From: Vibrio neonatus | GTDB lineage: Bacteria; Pseudomonadota; Gammaproteobacteria; Enterobacterales; Vibrionaceae | Reading direction: 5' to 3' | DNA length: 64,000 nucleotides | NCBI RefSeq assembly: GCF_024346975.1 | Contig: NZ_AP024886.1 | Span: forward strand, 806,001 to 870,000 | Shown: positions 1 through 9,760 of the stretch, in pieces | How positions within the stretch are numbered: the stretch's first letter is position 1 | Layout: each line of letters opens with the position of its first letter | Made by a program: the position numbers and the translations under genes | Notes under the pieces: generated by a model | Databases searched by the model: none | What the model was told of the DNA's origin: nothing | The model's input: the letters and a program-made list of their open reading frames with translations, nothing else

Positions 1-20
1 GCGAGCCTAAATAGGCTCGC
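1..20 (-). terminator. terminator-like hairpin after acetate kinase
   Basis: A perfect 8-bp inverted repeat with a 4-nt loop lies 29 bases past the acetate kinase stop codon. The window ends before any T tract on the minus strand could be seen, so termination is inferred from the hairpin alone. It suggests that ackA here is not directly followed by pta in one transcript. Confidence 0.5.
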
Positions 21-48
21 TTTCATTTATGCGGTAAGCAAAAGTAGA

Positions 49-1242
49 CTAGATACGTTCTACTGATTCTTTAGCAATAACAAACTCTTCGTTTGTTGGG
101 ATAACCAATACTTTAGCACCAAGAAGTGCAGACTCACCGATTTGACCAGCAGCGCCAAAGCGTGCCGCTTCGTTACCCGCTTTGTCTTCAGTGAAGCCTA
201 GTAGGCTTAGGTTCTCAAGGATTTCACGACGGATATCCAATGCGTTTTCACCGATACCACCAGTGAAGATAACAGCATCTAGAGCGTTAAGTGGTACTAG
301 GTAAGAAGCGATGTATTTCGCTACACGGTAAGTGAACACTTGGAATGCAAGAGTTGCACCTTCGTGACCTTCAGCCATTGCTTCTAGGATGCCACGAGCA
401 TCAGAAGTTAGACCAGACACACCTAGGAAACCAGATTTTTTGTATAGAGTTTCGAATACTTTCTCTTGAGTCCAACCTTTCTTAAGTAGGAACTCGATAA
501 CGCCTGGGTCAAGGTCACCACAACGAGTACCCATCATTAGGCCTGCTTGTGGAGTGAAGCCCATTGAAGTATCAACAGATTGACCGTTTGCAACTGCACA
601 TACTGATGCGCCGTTACCTAGGTGAACTGTGATGAAGTTGCTTTCTTCTACTGGTTTGCCAATCACTTTTGCAGCTTCGTGGCTAACAAAGTAGTGGCTA
701 GTTCCGTGGAAACCGTAACGACGGATACGGTATTCGTCGTATAGTTCGTGAGAGATAGAACCAGTAAATGCTTTCTTAGGCATTGTTTGGTGGAATGCAG
801 TATCAAATACAGCAAACTGAGGAAGAGAAGGATAAGCTTCCATTGCTGCTTTAATGCCTTTAGCGCCTGCTGGGTTGTGAAGAGGTGCTAGGTCTGAAAG
901 GCTTTCGATTTCTGCAAGTACAGCATCATCGATACGAACAGTGCTAGTGAATTTCTCACCACCATGAACGATACGGTGACCAACTGCAACGATAGTCTCT
1001 TTTAGACTTAACTCTTCCATCAACTTAACAATACGGTTGATAGCTTCTTGGTGGTGATTACCCGGTGCTGTGATAGCTTCTTGGGTTTTTTCACCGTTAA
1101 ATTTCCAGCCGATAGTCGCTTCTGGAAGGCCGAAACACTCACCTAGTCCGCTTACTAGTGCTTCACCAGATTCAGAATCGATAACAGCGAACTTCAGAGA
1201 AGAGCTGCCTGAATTGATAACGAGTACGTTCTTGTTTGACAT
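49..1242 (-). CDS. ackA: acetate kinase
   Basis: Cytosolic acetate kinase interconverts acetyl phosphate plus ADP with acetate plus ATP. The 397-residue length fits the family (E. coli AckA is 400). Visible motifs are the N-terminal phosphate-binding segment NSGSSSLKF (residues 10-18), the HRIVHGGEKF stretch, the catalytic FDTAFHQTMP loop, the GTRCGDLDPG segment with the conserved arginine, and the C-terminal NEEFVIAKE. An AGGA ribosome site lies about 8 nt before the ATG. The gene stands alone: an FNR-like box lies upstream and a hairpin follows the stop, and no pta is seen. Vibrios often carry a second ackA, and this could be that copy (inference). Confidence 0.96.
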   Translation of the reverse strand: MSNKNVLVINSGSSSLKFAVIDSESGEALVSGLGECFGLPEATIGWKFNGEKTQEAITAPGNHHQEAINRIVKLMEELSLKETIVAVGHRIVHGGEKFTSTVRIDDAVLAEIESLSDLAPLHNPAGAKGIKAAMEAYPSLPQFAVFDTAFHQTMPKKAFTGSISHELYDEYRIRRYGFHGTSHYFVSHEAAKVIGKPVEESNFITVHLGNGASVCAVANGQSVDTSMGFTPQAGLMMGTRCGDLDPGVIEFLLKKGWTQEKVFETLYKKSGFLGVSGLTSDARGILEAMAEGHEGATLAFQVFTYRVAKYIASYLVPLNALDAVIFTGGIGENALDIRREILENLSLLGFTEDKAGNEAARFGAAGQIGESALLGAKVLVIPTNEEFVIAKESVERI

Positions 1243-1355
1243 GAGTTAAATCCTAAAATTAGATGAGGGGCATTCAATCTTTAGTAATGATTATCAAATA
1301 ATTTGAAAAATATTCAAATTTTTTTTAACCGAATAGTCATACAAAATAAGATACT

Positions 1356-1369
1356 TTGATCTAGATCAT
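1356..1369 (-). promoter_or_regulatory. FNR-like box upstream of ackA
   Basis: TTGAT-CTAG-ATCAT matches the FNR consensus TTGAT-N4-ATCAA at 9 of 10 positions. It is centred about 120 bp before the ackA start codon, and a GACTAT/ACTATT -10-like hexamer lies at a spacing compatible with class II activation. Anaerobic control of acetate kinase would be biologically sensible. The call rests on motif match and position only. Confidence 0.5.
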
Positions 1370-1559
1370 TCTGCAAATTTTTTTAGTGCTTAAATTTTTT
1401 ATAAAAATTAAAAGTTTAAAATCGTTTTTAGTGGTGTCATGGCTTTCAAGGCATTTGCCCTGCCCCATCAGCTGCAAAAAACCGCAATATCTTTGTCACT
1501 ATTACTCAGAATAAATCATACAAGTGTATCTAAATGCGTCGATATGTTTTGTTCAGGCG

Positions 1560-1591
1560 AAAAAAAACCGAGACACTTACGAGTCCCGGTT
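1560..1591 (-). terminator. rho-independent terminator of deaD
   Basis: On the minus strand a 9-bp GC-rich stem with one G-U pair and a 9-nt loop is followed by eight T residues, about 40 bases after the deaD stop. This is a textbook intrinsic terminator. Confidence 0.85.
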
Positions 1592-1629
1592 CTCAAATTT
1601 TATTACTCGCCTGTAATTACACGACAGTA

Positions 1630-3528
1630 TTACTCGCCAGAGTTGCGACGAGATTGACCACGGTCGCCACGAGGACCATTACCACGGTTTTCGCTGCCAC
1701 GGTTACGGTCGAAACGACGTTCGCCGTCACGGTTACCACGGTAGCCACCGCCTTCACGGTTACCACGATGACCTTCACCACCACGACGGTTACCACCGTC
1801 ACGACGAGGGCCACCATCGCGACGTGGACCACGAGACTCACGGAAGTCATCAAAGTCACACACTACAGCAGCGGTTTCTTTTTGACGAATACGCAGTTTA
1901 CGCAGTTTACCCGCAGTTTCAGAGTTCATTGCTTTTGGAAGCTGAACAAACGTATGGCCTTGAGCCAGTTTGATTGCACCAATAGAACCTTTAGTTAAAC
2001 CTAGTTCGTTTGCTAGAGCGCCAACGATGTCTTTAACTTGAACGCCTTGGTCACGACCCACTTGCAGTTGGTATGTATCCCAATCTTTGGTTTCGCCGCC
2101 GTAGCTACGACCGCCTTCACGACGACCATCGCGGCCACCGTCACGACCGCCTTCACGACGTTCAGTGCGACGTTTCTTATCGCGCTCGATAGCTGCGATC
2201 ATTGGGTCATCACCTACGTAGAATAAAGGACGTTTGCCTTGTTGACGACGTAGTAGGATTGCCGCAAGTGTTGCTGCGTCAATTTCTAAATCATTTTGTA
2301 GCGTTTCAACTAACTCAGCGAATTTCTCTACAGAGCTGTGTTCTTTATCAGCAGCAAGTTCAAGACCTAGCTTAGTTACACGAGCTGCTGCTACTTGGTC
2401 ACGCAATGGAAGTTGGATTTCTTCCATAGATGACTTAGTTACGCGCTCAATAGTGCGAAGCATACGCATTTGGTTAGTACGAACCAATAGGATCGCTTTA
2501 CCCTTACGTCCAGCACGGCCAGTACGACCAATACGGTGAATGTAAGACTCAACATCAAATGGAATGTCGTAGTTGAATACGTGAGTAATACGAGGCACAT
2601 CAAGACCACGAGCCACAACGTCAGTTGCCACTAGAATGTCGATTACGCCACGTTTAATGTTGTCTACAGTGCGCTCACGTTGAGACTGAGGAATGTCACC
2701 GTGTAGTGCAGAAACTTTAAAGCCACGGTCAGCAAGGTAGCCTGCAACGCGCTCAGTATCTTGGCGAGTACGTACGAATACGATAGACGCATCGGTTTCT
2801 TCAGTTTCAAGAAGACGAGTCATTGCTTCATCTTTCTCGATACCTTTAACAACCCAGAATTTTTGCTCTACTTTATCAACTGTGTGGTTTTTACCCGCAA
2901 CGTCAACAAACGCAGGATCACGCAAGAAGCGCTCAACAATTTTCTTAAGCATTGGAGGCATAGTTGCAGAGAACAGTACGCGTTGAGCCGTCGCTGGAGC
3001 GTGCTCAAGGATTGCAGTTACGTCTTCTACAAAGCCCATGTTTAGCATTTCGTCCGCTTCATCAAGAACGAAAGTTTTTACTTCGTCTAGGTGCAAACGG
3101 TCACGGTTAATCAAATCTTGAACACGGCCAGGAGTACCTACAACAATGTGAGTACCATTTTTAAGGGCGCGCATTTGATCAACGATAGAAGTACCACCGT
3201 AGATTTCAAGAACTTTAAGACCACGGATGTTGCGGCCAAGGTTTTTGATTTCAGCAGCTACCTGAATCGCTAGCTCACGTGTTGGAGCAAGGATGATTGC
3301 TTGAGGTTTACGCTGGTCTAGTTCCAATTTGTTAAGAAGAGGAAGAGAGAAAGCGGCTGTTTTACCAGTACCTGTTTGTGCTTTACCTAGTGCATCTTTA
3401 CCTTCAAGAAGGAAAGGAATTGACGCTGATTGAATTGGTGTTGGAGAAACAAAACCCATTTCATCAAGGGCAGAAAGGATTTGTTGGTTTAGTTCTAAAT
3501 CGCTGAATTTAATTTCAGATTCTTGCAT
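1630..3528 (-). CDS. deaD: DEAD-box ATP-dependent RNA helicase DeaD/CsdA
   Basis: Cold-shock RNA helicase that helps ribosome assembly and unwinds structured mRNA. In order it has a Q motif, Walker A AQTGTGKT, PTREL, DEAD box VLDEADEML, FSATMPP, ARGLDV and HRIGRTGRAGR in the two RecA domains. A DbpA-type RNA-binding domain follows (TYQLQVGRDQGVQVKDIVGA onward), then a basic RGG/GGR-rich tail of about 80 residues. The frame is open upstream to an ATG at 3558, but family similarity begins at MQESEIKFSDL (ATG at 3528). Both starts have a GGGA-type ribosome site, so the start is not settled. The tail's Gly/Arg codon repeats generate long meaningless Val/Thr-rich reading frames on the other strand. 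Confidence 0.95.
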   Translation of the reverse strand: MQESEIKFSDLELNQQILSALDEMGFVSPTPIQSASIPFLLEGKDALGKAQTGTGKTAAFSLPLLNKLELDQRKPQAIILAPTRELAIQVAAEIKNLGRNIRGLKVLEIYGGTSIVDQMRALKNGTHIVVGTPGRVQDLINRDRLHLDEVKTFVLDEADEMLNMGFVEDVTAILEHAPATAQRVLFSATMPPMLKKIVERFLRDPAFVDVAGKNHTVDKVEQKFWVVKGIEKDEAMTRLLETEETDASIVFVRTRQDTERVAGYLADRGFKVSALHGDIPQSQRERTVDNIKRGVIDILVATDVVARGLDVPRITHVFNYDIPFDVESYIHRIGRTGRAGRKGKAILLVRTNQMRMLRTIERVTKSSMEEIQLPLRDQVAAARVTKLGLELAADKEHSSVEKFAELVETLQNDLEIDAATLAAILLRRQQGKRPLFYVGDDPMIAAIERDKKRRTERREGGRDGGRDGRREGGRSYGGETKDWDTYQLQVGRDQGVQVKDIVGALANELGLTKGSIGAIKLAQGHTFVQLPKAMNSETAGKLRKLRIRQKETAAVVCDFDDFRESRGPRRDGGPRRDGGNRRGGEGHRGNREGGGYRGNRDGERRFDRNRGSENRGNGPRGDRGQSRRNSGE

Positions 3529-3839
3529 CGGGATCCCACTATAAGTCAGTGTGTTCATTAATACGGTCCCAGGTGCTCTCTAAATTCATACACCGATCCA
3601 GCAATACACACTAAATCCATTCGGAAGGAAAAGTATATAAAACGCATCAAGCCGCTAGGGACAAAATAAGGTGGCGAATTCTGCCCTAAAAATCAGACAA
3701 TTACAAGAAAATATTGAAATAGATCACAAATTCAAGCAAATCCGCCCCTCACACGTCTTCCAAAAGCAACATTAATCCCCTATTCTGACCTGTGCATTTT
3801 GTCAGCAAAGCCTTTTCAAACCCTTACTCGGCTTAACGA

Positions 3840-3977
3840 TTACTTCCTATATCCCTGCATATCTGAATGAGTGTATTTAACCAAGTTTTGGCGATCCTGC
3901 TGCGACATATTATCTGAGCCAGAATGAGCACAACCCGCTACAAAGCCTACGCATAACATAATTAATACTATTTTCAT
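3840..3977 (-). CDS. small predicted lipoprotein, 45 aa
   Basis: This short frame was read directly from the sequence. It starts MKIVLIMLCVGFVAGCAHSG, a compact signal peptide ending in the lipobox VAGC with the modified cysteine at residue 16. A 29-residue hydrophilic tail follows, rich in Gln, Asp and Ser (DNMSQQDRQNLVKY). A strong AGAGGAAG ribosome site lies about 7 nt before the ATG. Alanine follows the cysteine, which under E. coli sorting rules favours the outer membrane. No family is recognised. It lies alone between deaD and the divergent rnb. Lipobox plus ribosome site make it a likely real gene. Confidence 0.7.
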   Translation of the reverse strand: MKIVLIMLCVGFVAGCAHSGSDNMSQQDRQNLVKYTHSDMQGYRK

Positions 3978-4302
3978 GACGCTTCCTCTTCATCTGCTTT
4001 CACATAACTTTTGTTATGTTGTGTATGTTTACGCGCAAACTCAGAAAATGGATCGAATTTCATCGACTTTATAGGCCGCTCAGCGCAGATTCTCGGTGAA
4101 TTCAAAAACTTACACACTCTTTGTAAGCAGGTGCTCCCTATCACAGTCATAAATAGTTCAAAGTAACGTAACAAAAACACTTAAAACCAAGGCGCAATTT
4201 TCAAACAAAAAGCCTCGGTAAGTCGTTATTTTACAATCAAAAATTATAGCGAAATGTTCAAGTGTTTTATCAAGCTAAAGTAAGCTGTTAATTGCTAACG
4301 AT

Positions 4303-4311
4303 TGGTATTAT
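4303..4311 (+). promoter_or_regulatory. extended -10 promoter candidate for rnb
   Basis: TGGTATTAT fits an extended -10 element (TGnTATAAT-like), giving a leader of about 120 nt before the rnb ATG. No good -35 is visible. The rest of the gap from 3978 to 4437 is AT-rich and shows no gene. Confidence 0.35.
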
Positions 4312-4437
4312 ACATTTGTATCAAGAGTCGGTAAGATGGCGCGTAAATCACTGCCTTTCCTATCAACCTTGCCTAAGGGTTGCAATAATAAAGGCATAAA
4401 TTAGCCCCCACAATTGTCAAAGATTATAAAGTATTCA

Positions 4438-6435
4438 ATGTTTGCAGATAACCCGTTGCTTGCTCAACTAAAACAGCAAATTAAAGAAAAGATCCCTACT
4501 AAAGAAGGGACGATTAAAGCGACAGACAAAAAGTTTGGTTTTCTAGAAGTAGACAACAAAACCAGTTACTTCATTCCGCCTCCTTATATGAAGAAGTGCA
4601 TGCACGGCGATCGCGTTGTGGCATTAATTCGCACTGAAAACGACAAAGAACTGGCCGAGCCAGATCAACTTGTCGAACAAGCCGTGACCCGTTTTATTGG
4701 CCGAATCAAACTGTTTAAAGGACGCTTAAATGTTGTTCCAGATCAGCCACAGTTGCGCAATCTTTCTCTGAAAGCCAAAACGGCGAAAGGCCTCAAACAC
4801 GATATGTTCGCTGAAGGCGATTGGGTTGTTGCGCAGGTTATTCAACACCCTCTAAAAGGTGATGCAGGCTTCATGGTCGAAATCACCGAGAAAATCACCG
4901 ACGCCAATGACAAAATTGCACCTTGGTGGGTAACACTGGCAGAAAACGACCTGCCAAAAACCGAACCTGCTGGCATTGACCATTGGCAGTTGCATGACGA
5001 TGCCGATCTTATCCGAGAAGATCTTACCCATATTCCTTTTGTCACCATTGATGGTGAATCAACAAAAGATATGGACGATGCGCTGTACGCTCGTAAAACA
5101 GAAAATGGCCAGTTTGAACTGACTATCGCTATTGCTGATCCTACCGCGTACATCACGCCGGATGATGAGATGGACAAAGTGGCTCGTGAACGTGGATTTA
5201 CTATCTACTTGCCGGGTCGCAACATCCCAATGTTGCCTAGAGATTTAGCTGACAATCTTTGTTCGTTAATTCAAGACCAACAGCGACCTGCACTGTGCTG
5301 TACGGTAACCATAGATAGCGATGGCACCATACAAGATGATATTCGCTTCTTTGCCGCTAATATCCAATCTCACGCACGTCTTGCGTACAATCATGTTTCA
5401 GACTATTTAGAAACGGGCTCTTGCGAACACTGGACACCGAGCAGTGAAATCGCCACCGTCGTCAATGCGCTGGCGGATATGGCAAAAGCACGCAGTGAGT
5501 GGAGAGAAAGCAACGCGGTTATCTTCCCTGATCGCCCAGACTACCGTTTTGAACTAAGCGAAGATAACGACGTGATTGCGATTCATGCCGATATGCGCAG
5601 AACAGCAAATAAATTGGTTGAAGAAGCCATGATTACCGCCAACATCTGTGCCGGTCGTGTTCTTAGCCATAAATTAGGCATGGGCATCTTTAATACCCAT
5701 TCGGGTTTAAAAGAAGACAAAGTCAATAACGTTATCGACTTAGTGACTGAATACGGCGCACAAGACTTTGATGCACAAAACGTCACCACTCTTGAAGGCT
5801 TCACCGCGCTACGTCGTTGGTTGAACAATCAACCGACCCAGTATTTAGACAATCGCATCCGCAAACACCAAAGCTATGGCGAAATGGGTAACACCCCTGC
5901 TCCACACTTTGCAATGGGATTAGATATCTACGCTACTTGGACATCACCGATTCGTAAATACAGCGATATGGTCAACCATCGCCTGCTTAAAGCGATCATT
6001 CTAGATAAAGCGTCAGTACAAACCCCTGATGACGAAGTGGGTGACGAATTGGCTTTGCATCGTAAACATCACCGAATGGCGGAACGTAAAGTCAGTGATT
6101 GGCTGTACGCTCGTACTCTGAAGAAAGACGTTGCAGCGCAAACTAAATTTAAAGCCGAGATTTTTGATATTGGCCGTGGCGGTATGCGCGTACGTTTAAT
6201 TGAAAACGGCGCGGCGGCATTTGTGCCAAACTCTTTGATTATGGATAACAAAGAGCGCATCGAATCGAGCACTGAGCAAGGCACAATTTCTATCGATAAA
6301 GAGCAAGTGTATAAACTCAGCGATACCGTTGAAATAGTCCTAACGGATGTTGATATCGAGAAACGTAATATAGTGGGTAAACCTACTGACGTTTTTGCAG
6401 ATCTTCCTGCTGAAGAAGATCAAAAGCAAGATTAG
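4438..6435 (+). CDS. rnb: exoribonuclease II
   Basis: RNase II degrades single-stranded RNA 3' to 5' and releases nucleoside monophosphates. The protein begins [14 protein letters not shown], nearly the same as E. coli Rnb ([14 protein letters not shown]), so I chose the ATG at 4438 over an in-frame TTG eight codons upstream. It has N-terminal cold-shock OB folds (FGFLEVD, KSYFIPPP-like), the RNB catalytic domain with the metal-binding motif [16 protein letters not shown], the [18 protein letters not shown] motif, and a C-terminal S1 domain ([19 protein letters not shown]). The length of 665 residues compares with 644 in E. coli. Monocistronic, followed by a strong terminator. Confidence 0.96.
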   Translation: MFADNPLLAQLKQQIKEKIPTKEGTIKATDKKFGFLEVDNKTSYFIPPPYMKKCMHGDRVVALIRTENDKELAEPDQLVEQAVTRFIGRIKLFKGRLNVVPDQPQLRNLSLKAKTAKGLKHDMFAEGDWVVAQVIQHPLKGDAGFMVEITEKITDANDKIAPWWVTLAENDLPKTEPAGIDHWQLHDDADLIREDLTHIPFVTIDGESTKDMDDALYARKTENGQFELTIAIADPTAYITPDDEMDKVARERGFTIYLPGRNIPMLPRDLADNLCSLIQDQQRPALCCTVTIDSDGTIQDDIRFFAANIQSHARLAYNHVSDYLETGSCEHWTPSSEIATVVNALADMAKARSEWRESNAVIFPDRPDYRFELSEDNDVIAIHADMRRTANKLVEEAMITANICAGRVLSHKLGMGIFNTHSGLKEDKVNNVIDLVTEYGAQDFDAQNVTTLEGFTALRRWLNNQPTQYLDNRIRKHQSYGEMGNTPAPHFAMGLDIYATWTSPIRKYSDMVNHRLLKAIILDKASVQTPDDEVGDELALHRKHHRMAERKVSDWLYARTLKKDVAAQTKFKAEIFDIGRGGMRVRLIENGAAAFVPNSLIMDNKERIESSTEQGTISIDKEQVYKLSDTVEIVLTDVDIEKRNIVGKPTDVFADLPAEEDQKQD

Positions 6436-6463
6436 ACACAAACGTTAAGCTTTAAAATGACCA

Positions 6464-6500
6464 CCCTGCAGAATGCTGATAAAGCTCTGCAGGGTTTTTT
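6464..6500 (+). terminator. rho-independent terminator of rnb
   Basis: CCCTGCAGA and TCTGCAGGG form a perfect 9-bp stem around a 13-nt loop, followed by six T residues, 29 bases after the rnb stop. Confidence 0.9.
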
Positions 6501-6599
6501 ATTCTTTTTAGAATGTACATAGCAAAATCTACACAATCATTGCTTCACTTAACTGAGCAGTTAGATAAGATAATAACACTCACTTAAAAAGGCTTTCTT

Positions 6600-7475
6600 G
6601 TGTCGCCGTTAGTATACTTATCGCTGTCTCACCTACCTTCTGCACAGCAGCATGACTCGTTGGCAATGCCACTGGCATTTGTGCGTGTGCACAACGGCAC
6701 GACAACGCCTCATATCAAAGACGCACCACCAGCGGCAAACTCTATTCAACTACACTGTTGCCTAACTAAAGATCTCAGTCACTTTTTATCCTCAAATAGG
6801 CAAAAGGATGTAGCAATAGACGCTGTGCTATTGGAATTTGCCAGCTTAGAAGCATTTCTTGAGTCTCCTTATTTACTAGAGCACGATTCATCTCAATATC
6901 TGCAATTAGAAGATAATGAAAAACAGGGCCCTGACATAAAGCCCAGTGCACTTGCTAGGATGGAAACATCAATTGAATGTGATGTACTGGAACAACAATT
7001 GTTTGATGCTTTAGTGACTTGCGCACAAAGCTCTGATTATCTAGCACAAGTGCAATGTGGGTTATTAAACAGTTTTTTGCTGCAAGTTGCGCACCGCAAT
7101 CCCAGAGTTATCGACACTATAAAAGAGGCAACAGGGACTTACCTTTCAGAAAGTGCCCGTTTTTCCGAAAAAGTGTCCTTCTTTCTTGATATGAGATTGG
7201 ATAAAGAGATAAGCCTGCCTATGCTTGCACAACACTTGAAGCTTTCTATTTCAAGCGTGAAACGAAAACTGGCCGATGAAGGACTCTCTTTTTCACAAAT
7301 GCTTAAACAGAAAAGAACTTACAAAGGTGCCACTATTTTACGCGCTGGGCGTACTAATATAAATGCTATAGCAAGCCTGTGCGGCTTCAATAGCGCCACC
7401 CAATTTACTAATGCCTTTAAAAGTGTTTATGGCTGTACGCCAAAAGTATTTCGTAAAGAGCGCAGAACACCATAA
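6600..7475 (+). CDS. AraC-family transcriptional regulator, YqhC-like role
   Basis: DNA-binding regulator of 291 residues with a C-terminal double helix-turn-helix of the AraC/HTH_18 type (LPMLAQHLKLSISSVKRKLA, then INAIASLCGFNSATQFTNAF and the typical YGCTPKVFRK ending). The N-terminal 190 residues have no recognised domain. It starts with GTG at 6600 behind an AAAAGG ribosome site. The next gene downstream, same strand, is a YqhD-type aldehyde reductase. In E. coli the AraC protein YqhC controls yqhD, so control of the neighbour by reactive aldehydes is a reasonable inference, not shown by the sequence. Confidence 0.82.
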   Translation: MSPLVYLSLSHLPSAQQHDSLAMPLAFVRVHNGTTTPHIKDAPPAANSIQLHCCLTKDLSHFLSSNRQKDVAIDAVLLEFASLEAFLESPYLLEHDSSQYLQLEDNEKQGPDIKPSALARMETSIECDVLEQQLFDALVTCAQSSDYLAQVQCGLLNSFLLQVAHRNPRVIDTIKEATGTYLSESARFSEKVSFFLDMRLDKEISLPMLAQHLKLSISSVKRKLADEGLSFSQMLKQKRTYKGATILRAGRTNINAIASLCGFNSATQFTNAFKSVYGCTPKVFRKERRTP

Positions 7476-7497
7476 CGATACGATCTCGACCCAGTAC

Positions 7498-7527
7498 CTA
7501 AGCAACTAAGTAACTAAGTAACTAAGC
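7498..7527 (+). repeat. short 8-bp tandem repeat
   Basis: Three to four copies of an AACTAAGT-like octamer lie in the 118-bp gap between the AraC gene and yqhD. It is non-coding. Spacing changes here could alter the yqhD leader. Confidence 0.6.
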
Positions 7528-7593
7528 AAATTCAAACATGGACGCTACCGACACCTTGCGCACATGACGACAGCAACGAAAAGGAACGATGAC

Positions 7594-8742
7594 ATGCAGT
7601 TTAGCTATTCAAATCCAACCAATATCTATTTTGGACAGTCTCAAATCGCCGCCATTACTCGCGCTATCCCAAGTGATAGCAAAGTATTGGTGATTTACGG
7701 TGGTGGCTCTATTAAAAAGAACGGCGTGTACGATCAAGTTGCCAACGCCCTATCTGATCACCAGTGGCAAGAATTTTCTGGCGTAGAGCCAAATCCTTCC
7801 GTCGAAACCTTAAACAAAGCCGTCGAAATTGCCAAAAAAGACAACATTACCTATTTACTGGCCGTGGGCGGCGGTTCGGTAATTGACGGCACTAAATACG
7901 TGGCCGCCGCTTCACATTATGAGGGTGACGGTTGGGATATTCTCACCGGCAAGCACAAAGTTAAAAGTGCTATTCCACTTGGCGCTGTATTAACACTTCC
8001 TGCAACCGGTTCTGAATCGAACAAAGGTGCAGTCGTCACCAGAAAATCCACTCAGGATAAATTGAGCTTCTTATCTCCTCATGTACAACCCAAATTTGCT
8101 GTCCTTGATCCTGATGCAATGAAAACACTGCCGCAACGTCAAATGATCAACGGTCTTGTGGATGCATGGGTACACGTGTGTGAGCAGTACATTACTAAAC
8201 CGGCTGAAGGTATGGTGCAAGATGGATTTGCGGAAGCGATTCTTAAAAACCTCAAAGCACTGGGTGAAGACTTTGCCAATCACGACAGCAATGCGTGGCG
8301 CGCCAATTTAATGTGGAATGCTAACCAAGCATTAAATGGTCTTATTGGCGCAGGTGTACCACAAGATTGGGCAACGCATATGATTGGGCATGAGCTTACC
8401 GCCTTGTACGGCGTTGATCATGCTCGCTCATTAGCTATCATCCAACCTTCATTGCTGCGCAATCAAATAGAGTTTAAACGTGCTAAGTTGGAGCAAATGG
8501 GACAAAACGTGTTTGGTCTAGCGCAAGGGGCCGATCTTGCTGAGCGCACTATCGACCAAATCGAGAGCTTTTATCTCAGCTTGCAGGTTGCCACGCAACT
8601 TACCGAACATGGCACAGATAAACCAGCGGCAGTGCAAGCCATCCTAAATCAATTGCAAGCCCATAACATGGTGACGTTAGGAGAAAATCAGTCCATTACG
8701 CTAAAAGAGGTTGAACAAATCTTACAAGGAGCGATTGCGTAA
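7594..8742 (+). CDS. yqhD: YqhD-type NADPH-dependent aldehyde reductase (iron-containing alcohol dehydrogenase)
   Basis: Cytosolic reductase that lowers toxic aldehydes (methylglyoxal, acrolein, furfural and similar) using NADPH. Motifs match YqhD throughout: YGGGSIKKNGVYDQV, LAVGGGSVIDGTKY for cofactor binding, LPATGSESNKGAVV, and the metal site built from the D-x3-H segment (LVDAWVHVCEQY), HMIGHELTALYGVDHA and nearby residues. The length of 382 compares with 387 in E. coli. The ATG at 7594 has an AAGGA ribosome site at 8 nt, which an in-frame ATG ten codons upstream lacks. An AraC regulator precedes it. Confidence 0.93.
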   Translation: MQFSYSNPTNIYFGQSQIAAITRAIPSDSKVLVIYGGGSIKKNGVYDQVANALSDHQWQEFSGVEPNPSVETLNKAVEIAKKDNITYLLAVGGGSVIDGTKYVAAASHYEGDGWDILTGKHKVKSAIPLGAVLTLPATGSESNKGAVVTRKSTQDKLSFLSPHVQPKFAVLDPDAMKTLPQRQMINGLVDAWVHVCEQYITKPAEGMVQDGFAEAILKNLKALGEDFANHDSNAWRANLMWNANQALNGLIGAGVPQDWATHMIGHELTALYGVDHARSLAIIQPSLLRNQIEFKRAKLEQMGQNVFGLAQGADLAERTIDQIESFYLSLQVATQLTEHGTDKPAAVQAILNQLQAHNMVTLGENQSITLKEVEQILQGAIA

Positions 8743-9760
8743 ACTGAGCGCTTTCTTCTTTCATTAAGCACTCTGTTATTAAGAACGTTTTCATTCAGTG
8801 CTTTTTCATCAAGTGCTTTCGATGAGAACCGAGATACTGAGGAGACAAACACGTCTCCTCAGATTAATGATTTAAGAGAAACTAACGCCTTTAAAGACGT
8901 CATTTAAAAGCGATAATAAGAAAACGCCCCCTGTCAAGGCTATATACCTAACAGTAAATGCCGCCAAAAGTTATGAAGCACGTCACAGTTTCAAATAAAA
9001 CCTTTAAGCTAACTGCACATAATTATCTTTTAGTTACTTAACCATTAGACATAAAAGTTAATAAATCACAGTAATAACACCAAACACAAAACATACACAC
9101 AACATTCCAATCAAAGCAAATAACAATAAAATACAAAATAACACAATAAATGTATTTTAATTAATATAATGCCTTGTTAGATAAATAGTGATACTAGAAA
9201 TAAATATGTAATTCATATGTAGATTAAACTCAACCTAAACGAAAGAAAAATACGCATTTAACTGAAATAATTAATCATAATAGAAAATATTTTACCTTAC
9301 GAACCGAATAATATTCATAAGCTGAATTTGTCACTTAAAAAAGCGTTCAATATTTACTCAACTAACAAGAAAAGTGACAGCTCACACAGAAAAACAACTG
9401 CAAGCCTTTGTTTTTAAAGAACTTAAAAAGCCAGCCTTCACCTATGCTGAGGCTATTTTTCTGCGAGCAATAAATTGAAGTACTGTAAATCAATGATATA
9501 AGAGTGTAGATTAATTAATTAATAGAAAATTAATGCTTAAATATTAATCCATAATAGCATTTTGCACATACGCCACAGCGTGCATAAAAATCGGTTAACT
9601 TTTGTAAAATTTTGGATTAATAAACATAAATTATCGGCATAAATGCATATATAAATAGCGCCATTTTTCCGCATTACTTGATCTTTTGGTCTATTGCCTT
9701 TATTTTCGAGCCTTGCTTTCGTCTCTTCATTGAGACTTAAAAATAAGGAAACTCGCAAAC
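8743..9760. other. 1-kb AT-rich intergenic region with one perfect hairpin
   Basis: No credible gene is seen. At 8837-8862 lies a perfect 10-bp stem (CTGAGGAGAC / GTCTCCTCAG) with a 6-nt loop and no T tract, 95 bases after yqhD. From about 8940 to 9540 the DNA is strongly AT-rich with no long open frame. The last 200 bases presumably hold the promoter of the amino acid importer. No clustered DnaA boxes or iterons were found. Confidence 0.6.

Noticed and set aside
1..1242. ackA-pta operon
   Set aside because: A hairpin directly follows ackA and no pta start is visible, though the window edge prevents certainty.
1439..2226. Val/Thr/Ala-rich open frames on both strands opposite the deaD 3' end
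   Set aside because: They are created by the repetitive Gly/Arg codons of the helicase tail read in other frames and have no start signals or known domains.
3974..4180. 68-residue minus-strand frame upstream of the small lipoprotein
   Set aside because: No ribosome site, no recognisable domain, and its end overlaps the well-supported lipoprotein start.
8940..9540. AT-rich stretch as a possible replication origin
   Set aside because: No DnaA-box cluster, iterons or partition genes were seen nearby.
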